31,642 bases of DNA, taken from Rhodospirillales bacterium (GTDB lineage Bacteria; Pseudomonadota; Alphaproteobacteria; Acetobacterales; Acetobacteraceae). Where the stretch lies: the NCBI GenBank assembly GCA_018971455.1, contig JAGXAV010000001.1, positions 1-31,642 on the forward strand, read 5' to 3'. Under the pieces are notes generated by a model, which ran no database searches, was not told where the DNA came from, and was given only the letters and a program-made list of their open reading frames with translations. Both the position numbers and the translations under genes were made by a program. This document shows positions 1-12,900 of this stretch, one piece after another (positions within the stretch are counted from its first letter, which is position 1; every line of letters begins with the position of its first letter).

Positions 1-677
1 CACTCGGCATTGCGGCCATTGACGGGCAGTTGCCGGGCGGCGGGCTGGCCGCGGGAGCCCTGCATGAGGTGGTCGGCGCCGGGCCCGATGTGGAGCATGG
101 CGCGGCGGCGGCGTTGTTCGCGGCCTGGGTTCTGGCGCGCACGCATGGGCCGGTGTTGTGGGTATCGGCGCGACCGGATCTGTTCGCCCCCGGCCTGGCG
201 GCCGCCGGGCTCGATGCCGGGCGGGTGGTGCATGTCGAGGCCGGGAAGGCCGTGCTGGCGGCAATGGAGGAAGGGCTGCGCCTCGGCTGCGCCGGAGGCG
301 TCGCGGGCGAGGTCGAGGGGCGCTTCGGGCTGACACCGTCGCGGCGGCTGCAACTCGCCGCTGAGGCAGCGGGCGTCATCGCCCTCGCCATCCGCCGCGG
401 CCGCTCGGCCGACGACCCGGCGCTCACCGCACCATCGGCAGCCGTCACCCGCTGGCGCATCGGCTGCCTGCCCACGGCGCCGCCGCTCCCCCATGCACCG
501 GCGATCCCGGGCCTGGGGCCGGCGCGCTGGCGGCTCGATCTGCTGCGGGTGCGCGGTGGAGACCCTTCCTTATGGATCGTGGAGGCTGGCAATGCGCCGG
601 ATCATCTCCGTCTGGCTGCCGGACTGGGCGACGGATCGGCTGCGGCGGGGCAGCCCGGGCAGCGCGCCGCCGGCTGA
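1..677 (+). CDS. imuA: ImuA, RecA-like SOS mutagenesis accessory protein (5' partial)
   Basis: The reading frame is open from the first base (codons in phase with base 3) to TGA at 675-677, so the true start lies upstream of the window. The visible N-terminal stretch LGIAAIDGQLPGGGLAAGA followed by LHEVVG is the hallmark beginning of the ImuA core, a RecA/SulA-related P-loop-like fold. ImuA is known to work with ImuB and DnaE2 as an inducible translesion mutasome in many bacteria lacking UmuDC. The C-terminal half (WRLDLLRVRGG..., LRLAAGLGD) is typical of the family. The 3' end overlaps imuB by 86 bases in another frame, which indicates translational coupling. Any LexA operator would lie upstream, outside this window. 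The family call is firm; the full length cannot be judged. Confidence 0.88.
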   Translation, partial: LGIAAIDGQLPGGGLAAGALHEVVGAGPDVEHGAAAALFAAWVLARTHGPVLWVSARPDLFAPGLAAAGLDAGRVVHVEAGKAVLAAMEEGLRLGCAGGVAGEVEGRFGLTPSRRLQLAAEAAGVIALAIRRGRSADDPALTAPSAAVTRWRIGCLPTAPPLPHAPAIPGLGPARWRLDLLRVRGGDPSLWIVEAGNAPDHLRLAAGLGDGSAAAGQPGQRAAG

Positions 678-2111
678 GGCGCCGCTGGTCACCTGCCGGC
701 ATGACGGGCGGCGGCTGATCCTCGCCGCGGCCGATGCGGCGGCGCGGCAGCTCGGCCTGCATGCCGACATGCCGCTCGCCCATGCGCGCGCTTTGGTACC
801 GGGGCTGACGGTGATGGAGGCCGACCCATCCGGCGATGCCGCCGCCCTCGCCGATCTGGCCGCCTGGTGCCTGCGCTACGCGCCGCTCAGTGCTGCCGAC
901 ATGGCGGACGGGATCTGGATCGATGCCACCGGCTGCGCCCATCTGCATGGTGGTGAGGCCATGCTGCTCGCCAACCTGACCGGGCGGCTGGCGCGCGCCG
1001 GCGTCACCGCCCGCACCGCCATCGCCGATACGCCGGGGGCGGCCTGGGCACTGGCCCGCCATGGCACGCCTTCCTGCTCCGTGGTGGCGCCGGGGGCCCA
1101 GGCGGCAGCGCTGGCGATGCTGCCATTGGCCGCGCTGCGGATCGCTCCGGAGGCCGTGCGCGGCCTGCGCCGATTGGGCATCGAGCACGTCGCGGCCCTG
1201 GCGGCGATGCCGCGGGGGCCGCTGGTCCGCCGCTTCGGCACCGCCGTGCTCACCCGGCTCGACCAGGCGCTGGGCCGGGTGGCGGAGCCGATCATGCCGG
1301 TCTGCCCGCCGGAGGCCGTGGCGCATCGCCTCGCTTTCATCGAACCATTGAGCACGGCCGCAGCCTTCGGCGTGGCGATCGACGTGCTGCTGCGCGCCGT
1401 CTGCGCCCGGCTGGCGGCAACCGGCCAGGGCGCGCGCCGCATCGACCTGGTCTTTGAGCGGGCGGATGGCAGCGCGCAGGCCATCGCCGCCGGCACCGTC
1501 CGCCCAGTGCGCGACGCGGCGCATCTGGCGCGCCTGTTCGCCGAGCGGATCGGCGGCATCGATCCCGGCGCGGGGGTGGAGGCGATGCGCCTCGTGGCGA
1601 CGCACGCCGAGGCTTTGCCCGCCACCCAGCTTGCCGCCGAGCCGGGCAAGGCGGCGGATAATACCGCTCTCGGCGCGTTGCTGGATGTGCTGGAGAATCG
1701 CTTCGGCGCCGCGCACGTCTATCGCTGCCAGCCGGTGCAGAGCGATGTGCCGGAACGCTCGGTGCGGCGAGTGCCGGCACTCGTCGCACCGGCCGGCGCC
1801 GGCTGGCCGAAAGAGCTGCCACGCCCGGTGCGCCTGCTGCATCCGCCGCGCCGCATCGAGGCACTGAGCCTGCTCCCCGATCAGCCGCCGGTCGCTTTCA
1901 CCTGGCGCCGCCAGCGCCTGCGCATCCGCCGCGCCGATGGGCCGGAACGCATCGCCGGCGAATGGTGGCGCCGCGATGCCGAAACCAGCGCGGTGCGCGA
2001 TTACTGGGCGGTGGAGGATGAAGCGGGACGCCGCTACTGGCTGTTCCGCCGCGGCGACGGCACCGATCCGGCGAGCGGCGATCTGTCCTGGTACCTGCAC
2101 GGGTTTTTCTG

Positions 2112-2112
<1 letters not shown>
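592..2112 (+). CDS. imuB: ImuB, inactive Y-family DNA polymerase homologue
   Basis: This 506-residue protein starts at ATG 592 ([12 protein letters not shown]), inside the end of imuA. A longer frame exists upstream, but this start matches the family N-terminus. ImuB is a Y-family polymerase homologue that has lost catalysis and acts as the hub joining ImuA, DnaE2 and the beta clamp. Consistent with that, the usual N-terminal catalytic Asp position reads SVWLPDW, and the region equivalent to the SIDE motif reads [13 protein letters not shown], without the acidic pair. A helix-hairpin-like segment ([16 protein letters not shown]) follows around residues 190-205. The tail has the ImuB-specific ending: LRLLHPP-like and GEWWRRDAE motifs, then [20 protein letters not shown] did not find a convincing beta-clamp-binding peptide by eye. 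The stop shares its last base with the dnaE2 start codon (TGATG). Confidence 0.92.
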
Positions 2113-5285
<3,173 letters not shown>

Positions 5286-5305
5286 GCATGGCACCCGAGA
5301 CGGAT

Positions 5306-5330
5306 CGGGCCGGCGCCGCGTCCCGGCCCG
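5306..5330 (+). terminator. Possible terminator of the imuA-imuB-dnaE2 operon
   Basis: An 8-bp perfect GC stem (CGGGCCGG at 5306-5313 pairing with CCGGCCCG at 5323-5330) with a 9-base loop lies 20 bases past the dnaE2 stop. The T-run (TTTT at 5346-5349) is displaced by 15 bases of GC-rich sequence, so this is not a textbook intrinsic terminator and could simply be a GC-rich hairpin. Confidence 0.35.
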
Positions 5331-5432
5331 GCCCGGCCCGGAAGATTTTGAACCTCGCCACAACTGGATTATGGCTTTCGTGCCCCGGGCGTGCCAGGGA
5401 AACGCCACCTCCGGCAGAAAGAGGAACCGCAC

Positions 5433-5828
5433 ATGACCACAAGCGTCAAGCAGATGATGGAAGCCGCCAATGCGGCCGTGCCGCGCATCACACCGGCGCA
5501 GGCCAGGGAGATGATGGCGGCGGGCAACACCCTCGTCATCGATGTCCGCGACGGACCGGAGGTCGAAAAAACCGGCAAGATCGCCGGCGCGCTGCACGTG
5601 TCACGCGGCATGCTGGAATTTCGCGCCGATCCGCAGACCCCCTATCACGACAAGAATTTCGACAAGACCAAGACGCTCATTCTCTACTGCGCATCGGGTG
5701 GCCGCTCGGCACTGAGTGCCAAGACCCTCAAAGACATGGGCTATGAGAAAATCTACAATCTCGGCGCGTTCAAGGATTGGGCCGAGAGCGGCGGAGCGAT
5801 CGAAAAGCCGCTGGAGCCCGGCATGTGA
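5433..5828 (+). CDS. Rhodanese-like domain protein (single domain)
   Basis: This 131-residue cytoplasmic protein is a single rhodanese domain. Rhodaneses carry sulfane sulfur on an active-site cysteine; here it is Cys86 in the loop CASGGRSA, preceded by the strand TLILY. The other conserved element, VIDVRDGPEVEKTGKIAGA, spans about residues 35-53, and the C-terminal helix reads YNLGAFKDWAESGG. The start is set by GAGGA at 5421-5425, seven bases before ATG 5433; an upstream in-frame ATG at 5391 lacks such a site. The gene lies alone between the dnaE2 operon and the convergent hsp20, so context says little about the physiological sulfur acceptor. Confidence 0.88.
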   Translation: MTTSVKQMMEAANAAVPRITPAQAREMMAAGNTLVIDVRDGPEVEKTGKIAGALHVSRGMLEFRADPQTPYHDKNFDKTKTLILYCASGGRSALSAKTLKDMGYEKIYNLGAFKDWAESGGAIEKPLEPGM

Positions 5829-5831
5829 CCC

Positions 5832-5869
5832 GGGTCTGTCAGGCCCCCGCCCGGGCGCCTGACAGACCC
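5832..5869. terminator. Shared bidirectional hairpin between rhodanese and hsp20
   Basis: GGGTCTGTCAGG at 5832-5843 pairs perfectly over 12 bp with CCTGACAGACCC at 5858-5869, with a 14-base loop. It lies between two convergent stops (5828 on plus, 5889 on minus) and could end transcription from both sides. Neither strand has a long U-run after the stem, so it is an unusual intrinsic terminator or an mRNA 3'-end stabiliser. Confidence 0.6.
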
Positions 5870-5888
5870 TCGCCTCCGCCCTCGCGCC

Positions 5889-6383
5889 TCAGGCCGCCTT
5901 GACCTCGATCTTCTTTGTCGCCGGCCTGGCGACCTTTGGCACCGAGACGGTCAGCACCCCATTGGCGAAGCTGGCCTCGAGCTTATCCGCCTCGACATCA
6001 TCGGGCAGCAGGAAAGACCGCTGGAAGCGGCCATAGCTGCGCTCGCTCAGGTAATAATCCTTTGCCGTCTCCTCGCGCTCCTGGCGCTTCTCCCCTTTGA
6101 GGGTGAGCCGGCCGCCGCTGAGCGACACCTCGATGTCCCGCTCGGTCATGCCCGGCAGCTCGGCCGTTATCTTCAGGCCCGCATCATCCTCGACGATATC
6201 GACGGCGGGAGCGGCGACGCCGAAGGATGCCTGCAGCGGCGATAGCGAATGCGGTGTCATGCCGAAGCCAAGCGTGAAGCGATCGAACAGCCGATCCATT
6301 TCGGTCCGGAATGACTGCCAGATATCGACCGTTCCAGCCGCGGCCGGTATGGTCTTCTGCACCGGAACCGGAGTTGAGCTCAT
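5889..6383 (-). CDS. Hsp20 family small heat-shock chaperone
   Basis: This 164-residue protein is an ATP-independent holdase of the alpha-crystallin family that binds unfolding proteins in the cytoplasm. The alpha-crystallin domain spans about residues 58-152: it opens with APAVDIVEDDAGLKITAELPGM and ends with the diagnostic A-x-x-x-N-G-V-L signature (ASFANGVLTVSVPK). A C-terminal I-x-V element (KKIEVKAA) can fill the oligomerisation groove. The start is ATG at 6383, with GAGGAG on the minus strand about 8-13 bases upstream. The longer in-frame extension to 6839 runs antisense-like through the neighbouring transglutaminase gene and is rejected. A FixK/FNR-like palindrome lies about 80 bases upstream, which suggests control by oxygen or redox rather than only by heat. 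Confidence 0.92.
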   Translation of the reverse strand: MSSTPVPVQKTIPAAAGTVDIWQSFRTEMDRLFDRFTLGFGMTPHSLSPLQASFGVAAPAVDIVEDDAGLKITAELPGMTERDIEVSLSGGRLTLKGEKRQEREETAKDYYLSERSYGRFQRSFLLPDDVEADKLEASFANGVLTVSVPKVARPATKKIEVKAA

Positions 6384-6461
6384 AGCGCAAATCTCCTCTT
6401 CTGGTAGATTGACGATGCGACGAGCGCGCGCATCCCATCCCATGAAGGGCGCCGTACGTCG

Positions 6462-6475
6462 TTGATTTAGGTCAA
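6462..6475 (-). promoter_or_regulatory. Candidate FNR/FixK-type binding site upstream of hsp20
   Basis: TTGATTTAGGTCAA (plus strand; TTGACCTAAATCAA on minus) fits the TTGAY-N4-RTCAA pattern bound by alphaproteobacterial FnrL/FixK proteins. Its centre lies about 85 bases upstream of the hsp20 start codon. No convincing -10 box is visible at the distance expected for a class II site, so activator geometry is uncertain. A CRP-like protein of the same family could also bind. Confidence 0.45.
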
Positions 6476-6534
6476 ACCGGCCACCGGGTGCGTGACGCCC
6501 GCGCGGCATCACACACCGGCGCAGCCCCCAGGCG

Positions 6535-7410
6535 CTACGCCTCCGCCTCCAGATCGACACTGACGGCAACACTGTGCGCGCCGCCGCCCAGGATGACGCC
6601 GCGGACCGGACTGATGTCGCCGTAATCGCGGCCCCAGGCGAGGACGACATGCTCGTCCTGCACCACCAGATTGTTGGTGGGATCGAGATCGACCCACCCA
6701 TGCGCCGGACCCAGCCAGCATCCAACCCAGGCATGCGACTGGTCCACTCCCCGCCGCGCCACCCGGCCGGGCGGCGGACGGGTGCGCAGATAGCCCGAGA
6801 CGTAGCGGGCCGGCAGGCCGAGGGCGCGCAGCCCGGCAATCATCAGATGGGTGAAATCCTGGCAAACCCCGGCGCGCTGCGCGAGCACGCGCGAGACCGG
6901 TGTGTGCACCGTGGTCACGCCCGGCCTGAACGCGAAATCCTGACGAATGCGGGCCGTGAGGTCCAGAAGCCCGGCAAATATCGGCCGCCCCGGGGGAAAG
7001 CTTGCGCGCACATAGGCGCCAGCGCCGGCATCGGCCGGAGCCATCGGGCTTGCGAAGGCGAACTCCGCGGCCTGCCATGCCTGCGGCCCGCCATCACGCG
7101 CCGCCGCCACGACCGCTTCCCAGGCCGGCGTGTCGTGTGGCGAGGGCGGCGGCGGGAAAGCCACATCAACCCGCGCCTGCACCGTCACCACGAAGCGCTC
7201 ATGCGGCAGGTCGAGAAAGACGCGGGCGACATGGTTGGCAAAATGGTCCTCGCCCTCGTTGATCCTGCTGGCCCGCGGCTCGATGCTGAACGATGCGGCG
7301 AGAACGCGCTGCCATGGCAGCGTGCGCGGCGAAAGATGCAGCATATGGCTGGCAAGATCGACCGGCTCGCCATAGCTGTAGGCGGTGTTGTGGTGGATCC
7401 GGTACTTCAC
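6535..7410 (-). CDS. Small transglutaminase-like protein of the ATP-grasp/alpha-E module
   Basis: This 291-residue protein starts at GTG 7410, overlapping the upstream stop in a GTGA arrangement, and begins VKYRIHHNTAYSYGEPVDLASHMLHLSPR. That N-terminal beta domain (about residues 1-90) is typical of the bacterial transglutaminase-like family. The catalytic triad is intact: Cys183 in AGVCQDFTHLM, His226 in SHAWVGCW and Asp243 in VDLDPTNN. Members have the cysteine-protease fold; proposed roles include peptide hydrolysis or amide-bond chemistry on peptides made by the associated ATP-grasp enzyme. No signal peptide is visible, so it should be cytoplasmic. It is the last gene of a minus-strand run and is followed by the separately controlled hsp20. 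The substrate is unknown. Confidence 0.85.
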   Translation of the reverse strand: MKYRIHHNTAYSYGEPVDLASHMLHLSPRTLPWQRVLAASFSIEPRASRINEGEDHFANHVARVFLDLPHERFVVTVQARVDVAFPPPPSPHDTPAWEAVVAAARDGGPQAWQAAEFAFASPMAPADAGAGAYVRASFPPGRPIFAGLLDLTARIRQDFAFRPGVTTVHTPVSRVLAQRAGVCQDFTHLMIAGLRALGLPARYVSGYLRTRPPPGRVARRGVDQSHAWVGCWLGPAHGWVDLDPTNNLVVQDEHVVLAWGRDYGDISPVRGVILGGGAHSVAVSVDLEAEA

Positions 7411-9920
7411 GCCACCCCCTGCAGGGCCTCGGCCTCGGCACTCATGCCGAGCGTCTGCACCGCCGGCAGCAGGGCGAAATAGCGCCGTGTCAGCCGGTCC
7501 GACAGGGCGGCGACGCCGGCGCTGACATCGTGCAGCCGCTCCGGACATTGCGCGGCGGCGACCGCCTGATCCGGCGCGGCAAGCACGAACTCGACCAACG
7601 TCTCGATCTCGGCGAGCAATCCGGCGGCGGTCGCCGCCAGCCGCTCCCGTGCGCCGCCACCCTCACCCGCCAATTCATCGAGCAGCGTATGCGTCTGGGC
7701 GAGCTGGAAGGCGAGGCCCCGCGGATTGCCCTGGTCGGCCAGCACCAAATCGAGCACCGGAGCAGGCTGCAGCACGTTGAGGTAGCGGCTGCGATAGGTG
7801 ATCGCCGAATCACAGAGTTCCAGCGCCAGATGCAGGCCGATCTCGATACGCGGCGGCGGCTGGTCGATGGCGAAGGCGACCTCGGTGGCCACCGCCTGGG
7901 CACGCTCCATCCGCCGTCCGAGATCGAGAAACAGCCAGCCGCCGCCACGCACCATGTTCTCGGCGGCAACACCGGCGACGGCGGTCGAGAAGCGCAGGAT
8001 GCCCACCATGCTATGGGCCAGCCCGTCCAGGCTGCGGCCCGCGGCGGCGGCATCGGCCCGGGCGGCGCGCAGGGTCTGGGTGAAGGTCGCGTACATGTCG
8101 CCGGTCAGCCGGTCGCGCACGCTTTCCGTAAGCTGGGCGACCCGGCTGAACAGCTGGCCGATCGAGCCCCCCTCGCGGACGCTGGCCAGCAGCGCCTCGG
8201 CCATCACCGTGCTGGTCACCGCGGCCGCCGCCTCCAGCGGGATGACTCCCGCCTCGACCAGGCAGCGCCCGAGCGCCTGCAACTCGGCCGTCTCATGCGG
8301 CATCACGGAGCTGCCCCGGCCGAGCCGGGCAGTGGCCGCGCGGGCGAGACGTGCGGCGCGTTCCAGGCGTTCGACGTAGCGGCCCAGCCAGAACAGATTG
8401 TCGGCGACGCGGCTCGGCAGGTCGCCGGTGGTGCGGCGCAGGCGCAGCCGGGTCTGGGCGGCAAAGGCGGGGCCGACGATATCGCCGCGATCCTCGCTGA
8501 GCACCCAGACATCCTTGGATACGCCGCCCGAGGGCAACCGCCCCGCGGCCACCCCGCTCGCGCCCCCGCCCGCCTCGGCGACATGCGGCTCCATCACGCG
8601 CGCCAGCCCGCCCGGAGCCGCCTGCCAGGACACTCCGTCAAACACCATGAAGACGCGCAGCACCACCGGCCGCGGCGTCATCCCCTCCGCGGTGAGGCAG
8701 GGCGCGACCGAGGGTGGGATCGCGGTGGCCGCACTCCATTGCCAGGGCTGTGCGGCGACGCGGGCCAGCAGCGCCTCGCGCGCCGCCGGCGCCATCGTCG
8801 CCGGCGCCTGGGCATGGGCGCCGCCATCCAGCGCCGGACGGATCAGCCAATTCTCCGGCGCCGCCCGCACCGTCGCGTGCGCCCGCTCCGACCCGAGCCA
8901 GAGAGTCGGCACGCTGGGCAGCGCCAGCTTCTCTCCGAGCAGATGCATGCACAGCGCCGGCAGAAAGGCGGCCAGGCCCGGGGCCTCAAGCAGCCCGGCG
9001 CCGGGATTGTTGGCGATCTGCACCTCCCCCGCGCGCGCCGCATCGAGCAGGCCGGGAACACCGAGCAGGCTGCCGGCTTCCAGCTCCAGCGGATCGATCA
9101 TCCGCCCGTCAAGGCGGCGAAGCAGCACATCGACCTGCTGCAGGCCTTTCAGCGTCTTGAGGAAAACGCCTCCCCCCCGCACCGTGAGGTCGCCGCCCTC
9201 GACCAGCGCGCAGGACAGCTCGCGCGAGAGATACATGTGCTCGAACCATTGCGCGCTGGCGGTGCCGGGGGTGAGCAGCGCGACCACGGGGTTCGTCTTG
9301 CCGGGCGGCGCCAGGCGTTGCAGTGCGTCCTGCCAGATATCGAAGAATGGCCGCAGCGGGCGAACATGCAGCGGGCGGAATGCCTCGGGCAGCACGCGGG
9401 CGAGCAGGCGGCGATTCTCCCGTGCGTAGCCGATGCCGCCGGCGCCGGCGGTACGATCGCTCAGCACGCGCCAGGCCCCGTCCGGCCCGCGCACCAGATC
9501 GGCCGCGTAGAAATGCAACAGGCTGCCCGTCGTCATGCCGCGGCAGGGACGCAGGAAGCCCGGATTGGCGAAGATCAGCGCGGGCGGAAGCCGCCCCTCC
9601 GCGAGCAGGCTCTGCGGTCCGTGCAGGTCGCGCAGCACCGCCTCCAGCAGTCGGGCCCGCTGCGCGAGGCCCGCCTGCAGCCCGGCGAAGTCGGCGGCCG
9701 GAATCAGCAGCGGGATCGGGTCGCAGCGCCAGACATTGGCTTGCGGGGTGGCGCCGGGCAGCACGGAGGTGATGCCCTCATCCTCGAAGGCGCGATCGAG
9801 CCGGCGGGCGCGCTCGGCGAGCCCGCCCTCGCCGAAGGCCGCGAACGCGCCAAGCAGGCCACGCCATTGCGGGCGTAGCCCACCCTGGCCGTCCACCATC
9901 TCATCGAGGGCCGGAAGCAT
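7407..9920 (-). CDS. Circularly permuted ATP-grasp / alpha-E fusion protein
   Basis: This roughly 837-residue protein fuses two families often encoded side by side. Residues about 70-480 are the circularly permuted type 2 ATP-grasp domain (DPIPLLIPAADFAGLQAGL, DLHGPQSLLAEG, then RPLRPFFDIWQDAL and EGGDLTVRGGGVFLKTL). From about residue 500 to the end is the helical alpha-E domain (DLPSRVADNLFWLGRYVERLE, RGGGWLFLDLGRRMERAQ). ATP-grasp enzymes ligate a carboxylate to an amine using ATP, so peptide-bond formation is the likely chemistry. I chose ATG 9920, preceded by CAGGG five bases upstream, over GTG 9926. Its stop overlaps the next gene start by four bases, and the upstream DUF2126 gene ends 18 bases before this ATG. 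Product and acceptor are unknown. Confidence 0.85.
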   Translation of the reverse strand: MLPALDEMVDGQGGLRPQWRGLLGAFAAFGEGGLAERARRLDRAFEDEGITSVLPGATPQANVWRCDPIPLLIPAADFAGLQAGLAQRARLLEAVLRDLHGPQSLLAEGRLPPALIFANPGFLRPCRGMTTGSLLHFYAADLVRGPDGAWRVLSDRTAGAGGIGYARENRRLLARVLPEAFRPLHVRPLRPFFDIWQDALQRLAPPGKTNPVVALLTPGTASAQWFEHMYLSRELSCALVEGGDLTVRGGGVFLKTLKGLQQVDVLLRRLDGRMIDPLELEAGSLLGVPGLLDAARAGEVQIANNPGAGLLEAPGLAAFLPALCMHLLGEKLALPSVPTLWLGSERAHATVRAAPENWLIRPALDGGAHAQAPATMAPAAREALLARVAAQPWQWSAATAIPPSVAPCLTAEGMTPRPVVLRVFMVFDGVSWQAAPGGLARVMEPHVAEAGGGASGVAAGRLPSGGVSKDVWVLSEDRGDIVGPAFAAQTRLRLRRTTGDLPSRVADNLFWLGRYVERLERAARLARAATARLGRGSSVMPHETAELQALGRCLVEAGVIPLEAAAAVTSTVMAEALLASVREGGSIGQLFSRVAQLTESVRDRLTGDMYATFTQTLRAARADAAAAGRSLDGLAHSMVGILRFSTAVAGVAAENMVRGGGWLFLDLGRRMERAQAVATEVAFAIDQPPPRIEIGLHLALELCDSAITYRSRYLNVLQPAPVLDLVLADQGNPRGLAFQLAQTHTLLDELAGEGGGARERLAATAAGLLAEIETLVEFVLAAPDQAVAAAQCPERLHDVSAGVAALSDRLTRRYFALLPAVQTLGMSAEAEALQGVA

Positions 9921-9938
9921 TGTCACCCTGGCACTGTT

Positions 9939-12900
9939 TCAGGCGAATCGGCGCAGGTCCAGCGTGCGCGGATGCTCGAGCCCCGGCGCGTCGCGCGGCG
10001 CATCCATCGGCCCCGGCGTATGGCCGAAGGCGAAGAAGCGCGAACGCCGGCGCGCCTCGGCCTCGTTGGCGTTGACCGGGAAGGTGGCGTAGCTGAGCCC
10101 GCCCGGATGCGAGACGTGGTGGGTGAGCCCACCCAGGCTGCGCCCGTTCCAACGGTCATACACGTCAAACACCAGCGGCGCCTGGGCGGCGATGGTGGGG
10201 TGCAGCGAATTCGGTGGCGCCCATGCCTTGAAGCGCACGCCAGCCACGTATTCCCCGGCGCGCTCTGTGCGCGAGAGCGGCACCGCGACGCCGTTGCACG
10301 CCAGCACGAAGCGATCCTCGATCCAGCCACCCACGCGCATCTGCACCCGCTCGACCGAGCTGTCCACGTAGCGCGCCAGGCCGGTGGGGGTGACCTCCTC
10401 GCCCAGCACATGCCACGGCTCGAGCGCGTGGCGCAGCTCGAGCTGCATGTCGCGCACCGCCGCCATGCCGATCTTCGGGAAGCGGAACTCCAGATGCGGC
10501 GCGAACCACTCCGGCTCAAGCCTGGTGCCGAGGGCCGACAGCTCCTCCAGCGCGTCGTGGAAATCCTGCGTGCAGCAATGCGGCAGCAGGAACTCATCAT
10601 GCAGCCGCGTGCCCCATCGGATCAGCCGGCGCTCATAGGGCGTCTTCCAGAACGCCGCGACGGCGGCGCGCATAAGCAGCATCTGAGCTGCCGACATTTC
10701 GGCGTGCGGCGGCATTTCGAAAGCCCGGAATTCGACGAGGCCACGCCGTCCCGAGGGGCCGGAGGGATCGTACATCTTGTCGATGCAGAACTCGGTCCGG
10801 TGGGTATTGCCGCTCATATCCGCGAGGATGTTGCGGAAGACGCGATCGGTCATCCATGGCGGCATCGCGTGCCCGGGGGCAAGGCGGCTGAAGGCGATCT
10901 CGAGCTCCAGCGTGGCGTCGTCGCGCGCCTCGTCGATGCGCGGATGCTGGCTGGTCGGCCCGATAAACAGGCCACTGAACAGGAAGGACAGGCTCGGGTG
11001 ATTATGCCAGAAGCCGAGCAGGCTCCGCAGCAGGTCGGGCCGGCGCAAAAACGGACTGTCGGCCGGCACGGCACCGCCCATCACCACGTGATTTCCGCCG
11101 CCGGTGCCGACATGGCGGCCATCGAGCATGAACTTCTCGGCCGCCAGCCCGACCTGGCGCGCCTCCTCGTAAAGCTGCACGGTACGGGTGACGTGCTGGT
11201 CCCAGCCCGTCGCCGGATGGACGTTCACCTCGATGACGCCGGGGTCGGGCGTGACGGAAAAATGCAGCAGGCCGGGATGCTCCGGCGGGCCGTACCCTTC
11301 CAGGATGATCGGCCGCCCCGCCGCCGCCGCGGTCGCCTCCACCGCGGCAACCAGCGCCAGCCAATCCTCGGATTCGTCGAGCGGCGGGAAGAAGATGTGC
11401 AGGATGCCGCCGCGCGCCTCGATCGCAAGCGCCGTTCGCACGGGCCCCAGCACCGCGGCCCCGGCGGGCGCCGGTCCCTGCGCCTGGATGGCCGGCGCGC
11501 CGACCCGCTCGACCGCGGCACGCAACGCCCTCTGCGCCGGCAGCGCGCGGGACGGCGCGAACGGATCGGCCGCCACCGAGTGTTCGACCCCGTCGGGATC
11601 GAGCCAGGGCAGGCTGTCGAGCGGCAGGCGCAGGCCGATCGGGCTGTCACCCGGGATCAGGAACAGCGTGTCGTCGCGGAAGAACCAGCGGCCGCTCTGC
11701 CAGACGCGCTTCGCCCCGGCCGCCACGCGGCGCAACGGCAGCACCGTTCCGACCGGAGCGGCGAGGCCCTGGGCGAAGAGGCGCGCCATGCGGGCACGCT
11801 CCAGCGGGTCGCGCAGCTTGCTGTCCTCGACCACCACATTGGCCGCCAGCCGGTGCTCTTTCCACAGATAGTAATGCACGTCCTCGTAGGCCGGCCTCAC
11901 CAGGCCAGGATCGATTTGCAGGCGCGTCGCCAGCGCCTCGGCGAACGCCCGCGCGTCCTCGGCGGTCGCCGTGTCGATGGTGCGATCAGGATCGGCAAGC
12001 AGCGCCGGATCGTTCCACACCGCCTCGCCATCCTCGCGCCAATGCGCGGTGAGGGCCCAGCGTGGCAGCGGCTCGCCGGGATAGAGCTTGCCCATGCCGT
12101 GGTGCAGCGCCGCCCCCGGCGCCCAGAGCGCGGCGAGGCGGCGGATCAGCTTGCCCGCCAGGCCACGCTTGGTCGGGCCAAGGGCGGCGGTATCCCATTC
12201 CGCGGCCTCGATATCGGTTGCCGAAACGAACGTCGGCTCGCCGCCGAGAGTGAGGCGCACATCGCCAGCCGCAAGCGCTTCGTCCACCGACGCGCCGGCG
12301 GCGAGGATGGCCTGCCATTGCGCCTCGGTATACGGTTTGGTGACGCGCGGGGTTTCAGCGATGCGCGCGATCTTCATTTCGAAATCAAATTCGACGCCGG
12401 CCGCCTCCACTCCCCCCGAGATCGGCGCCGCCGAGCCCGGATCGGGGCTCGCGGCAAGCGGGATATGGCCCTCTCCCGCGAGCAGGCCGGACGTGGCATC
12501 GAGCCCGATCCACCCGGCGCCGGGCAGGTAGACCTCGGCCCAGGCATGCAGGTCGGTGAAGTCGGCGGTCGGTCCCGTCGGACCTTCCAAGGGCTTCACA
12601 TCGGCGACGAGCTGGATGAGGTAGCCCGAGACGAAGCGGGCGGCAAAGCCGAGATGGCGCAGCACCTGCACCAGCACCCAGGCGGAATCCCGGCAGCTTC
12701 CCTTCGCCGCGCCCAGCGTCTGCTCGGGTGACCAGACGCCCGGCTCGAGGCGGACGATGTAGCCGATGCGGCGTTGCACGGCGAGGTTCAGCGCCACCAG
12801 CTTGTCCACGCTGCGCATCGGCGTGCGCGGAATGTCAGCGAGCAATCCGGCAAGCAGCGGCCCCGGGGACGTTGTCTTGCGGAAGGGCGCGAGTTCCTGC

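Noticed and set aside
445..2100. 551-codon minus-strand frame opposite imuB
   Set aside because: Mirror frame of imuB without motifs or a ribosome-binding site.
6384..6839. In-frame upstream extension of hsp20
   Set aside because: It crosses the intergenic region and runs through the transglutaminase gene in another frame; ATG 6383 has a strong GAGGAG site and gives a normal Hsp20 length.
7293..12731. Long plus-strand frames (861 and 919 codons) opposite the ATP-grasp and DUF2126 genes
   Set aside because: Antisense to genes with complete motifs; composition is repetitive Arg/Gln/Gly/His and no domain is recognisable.
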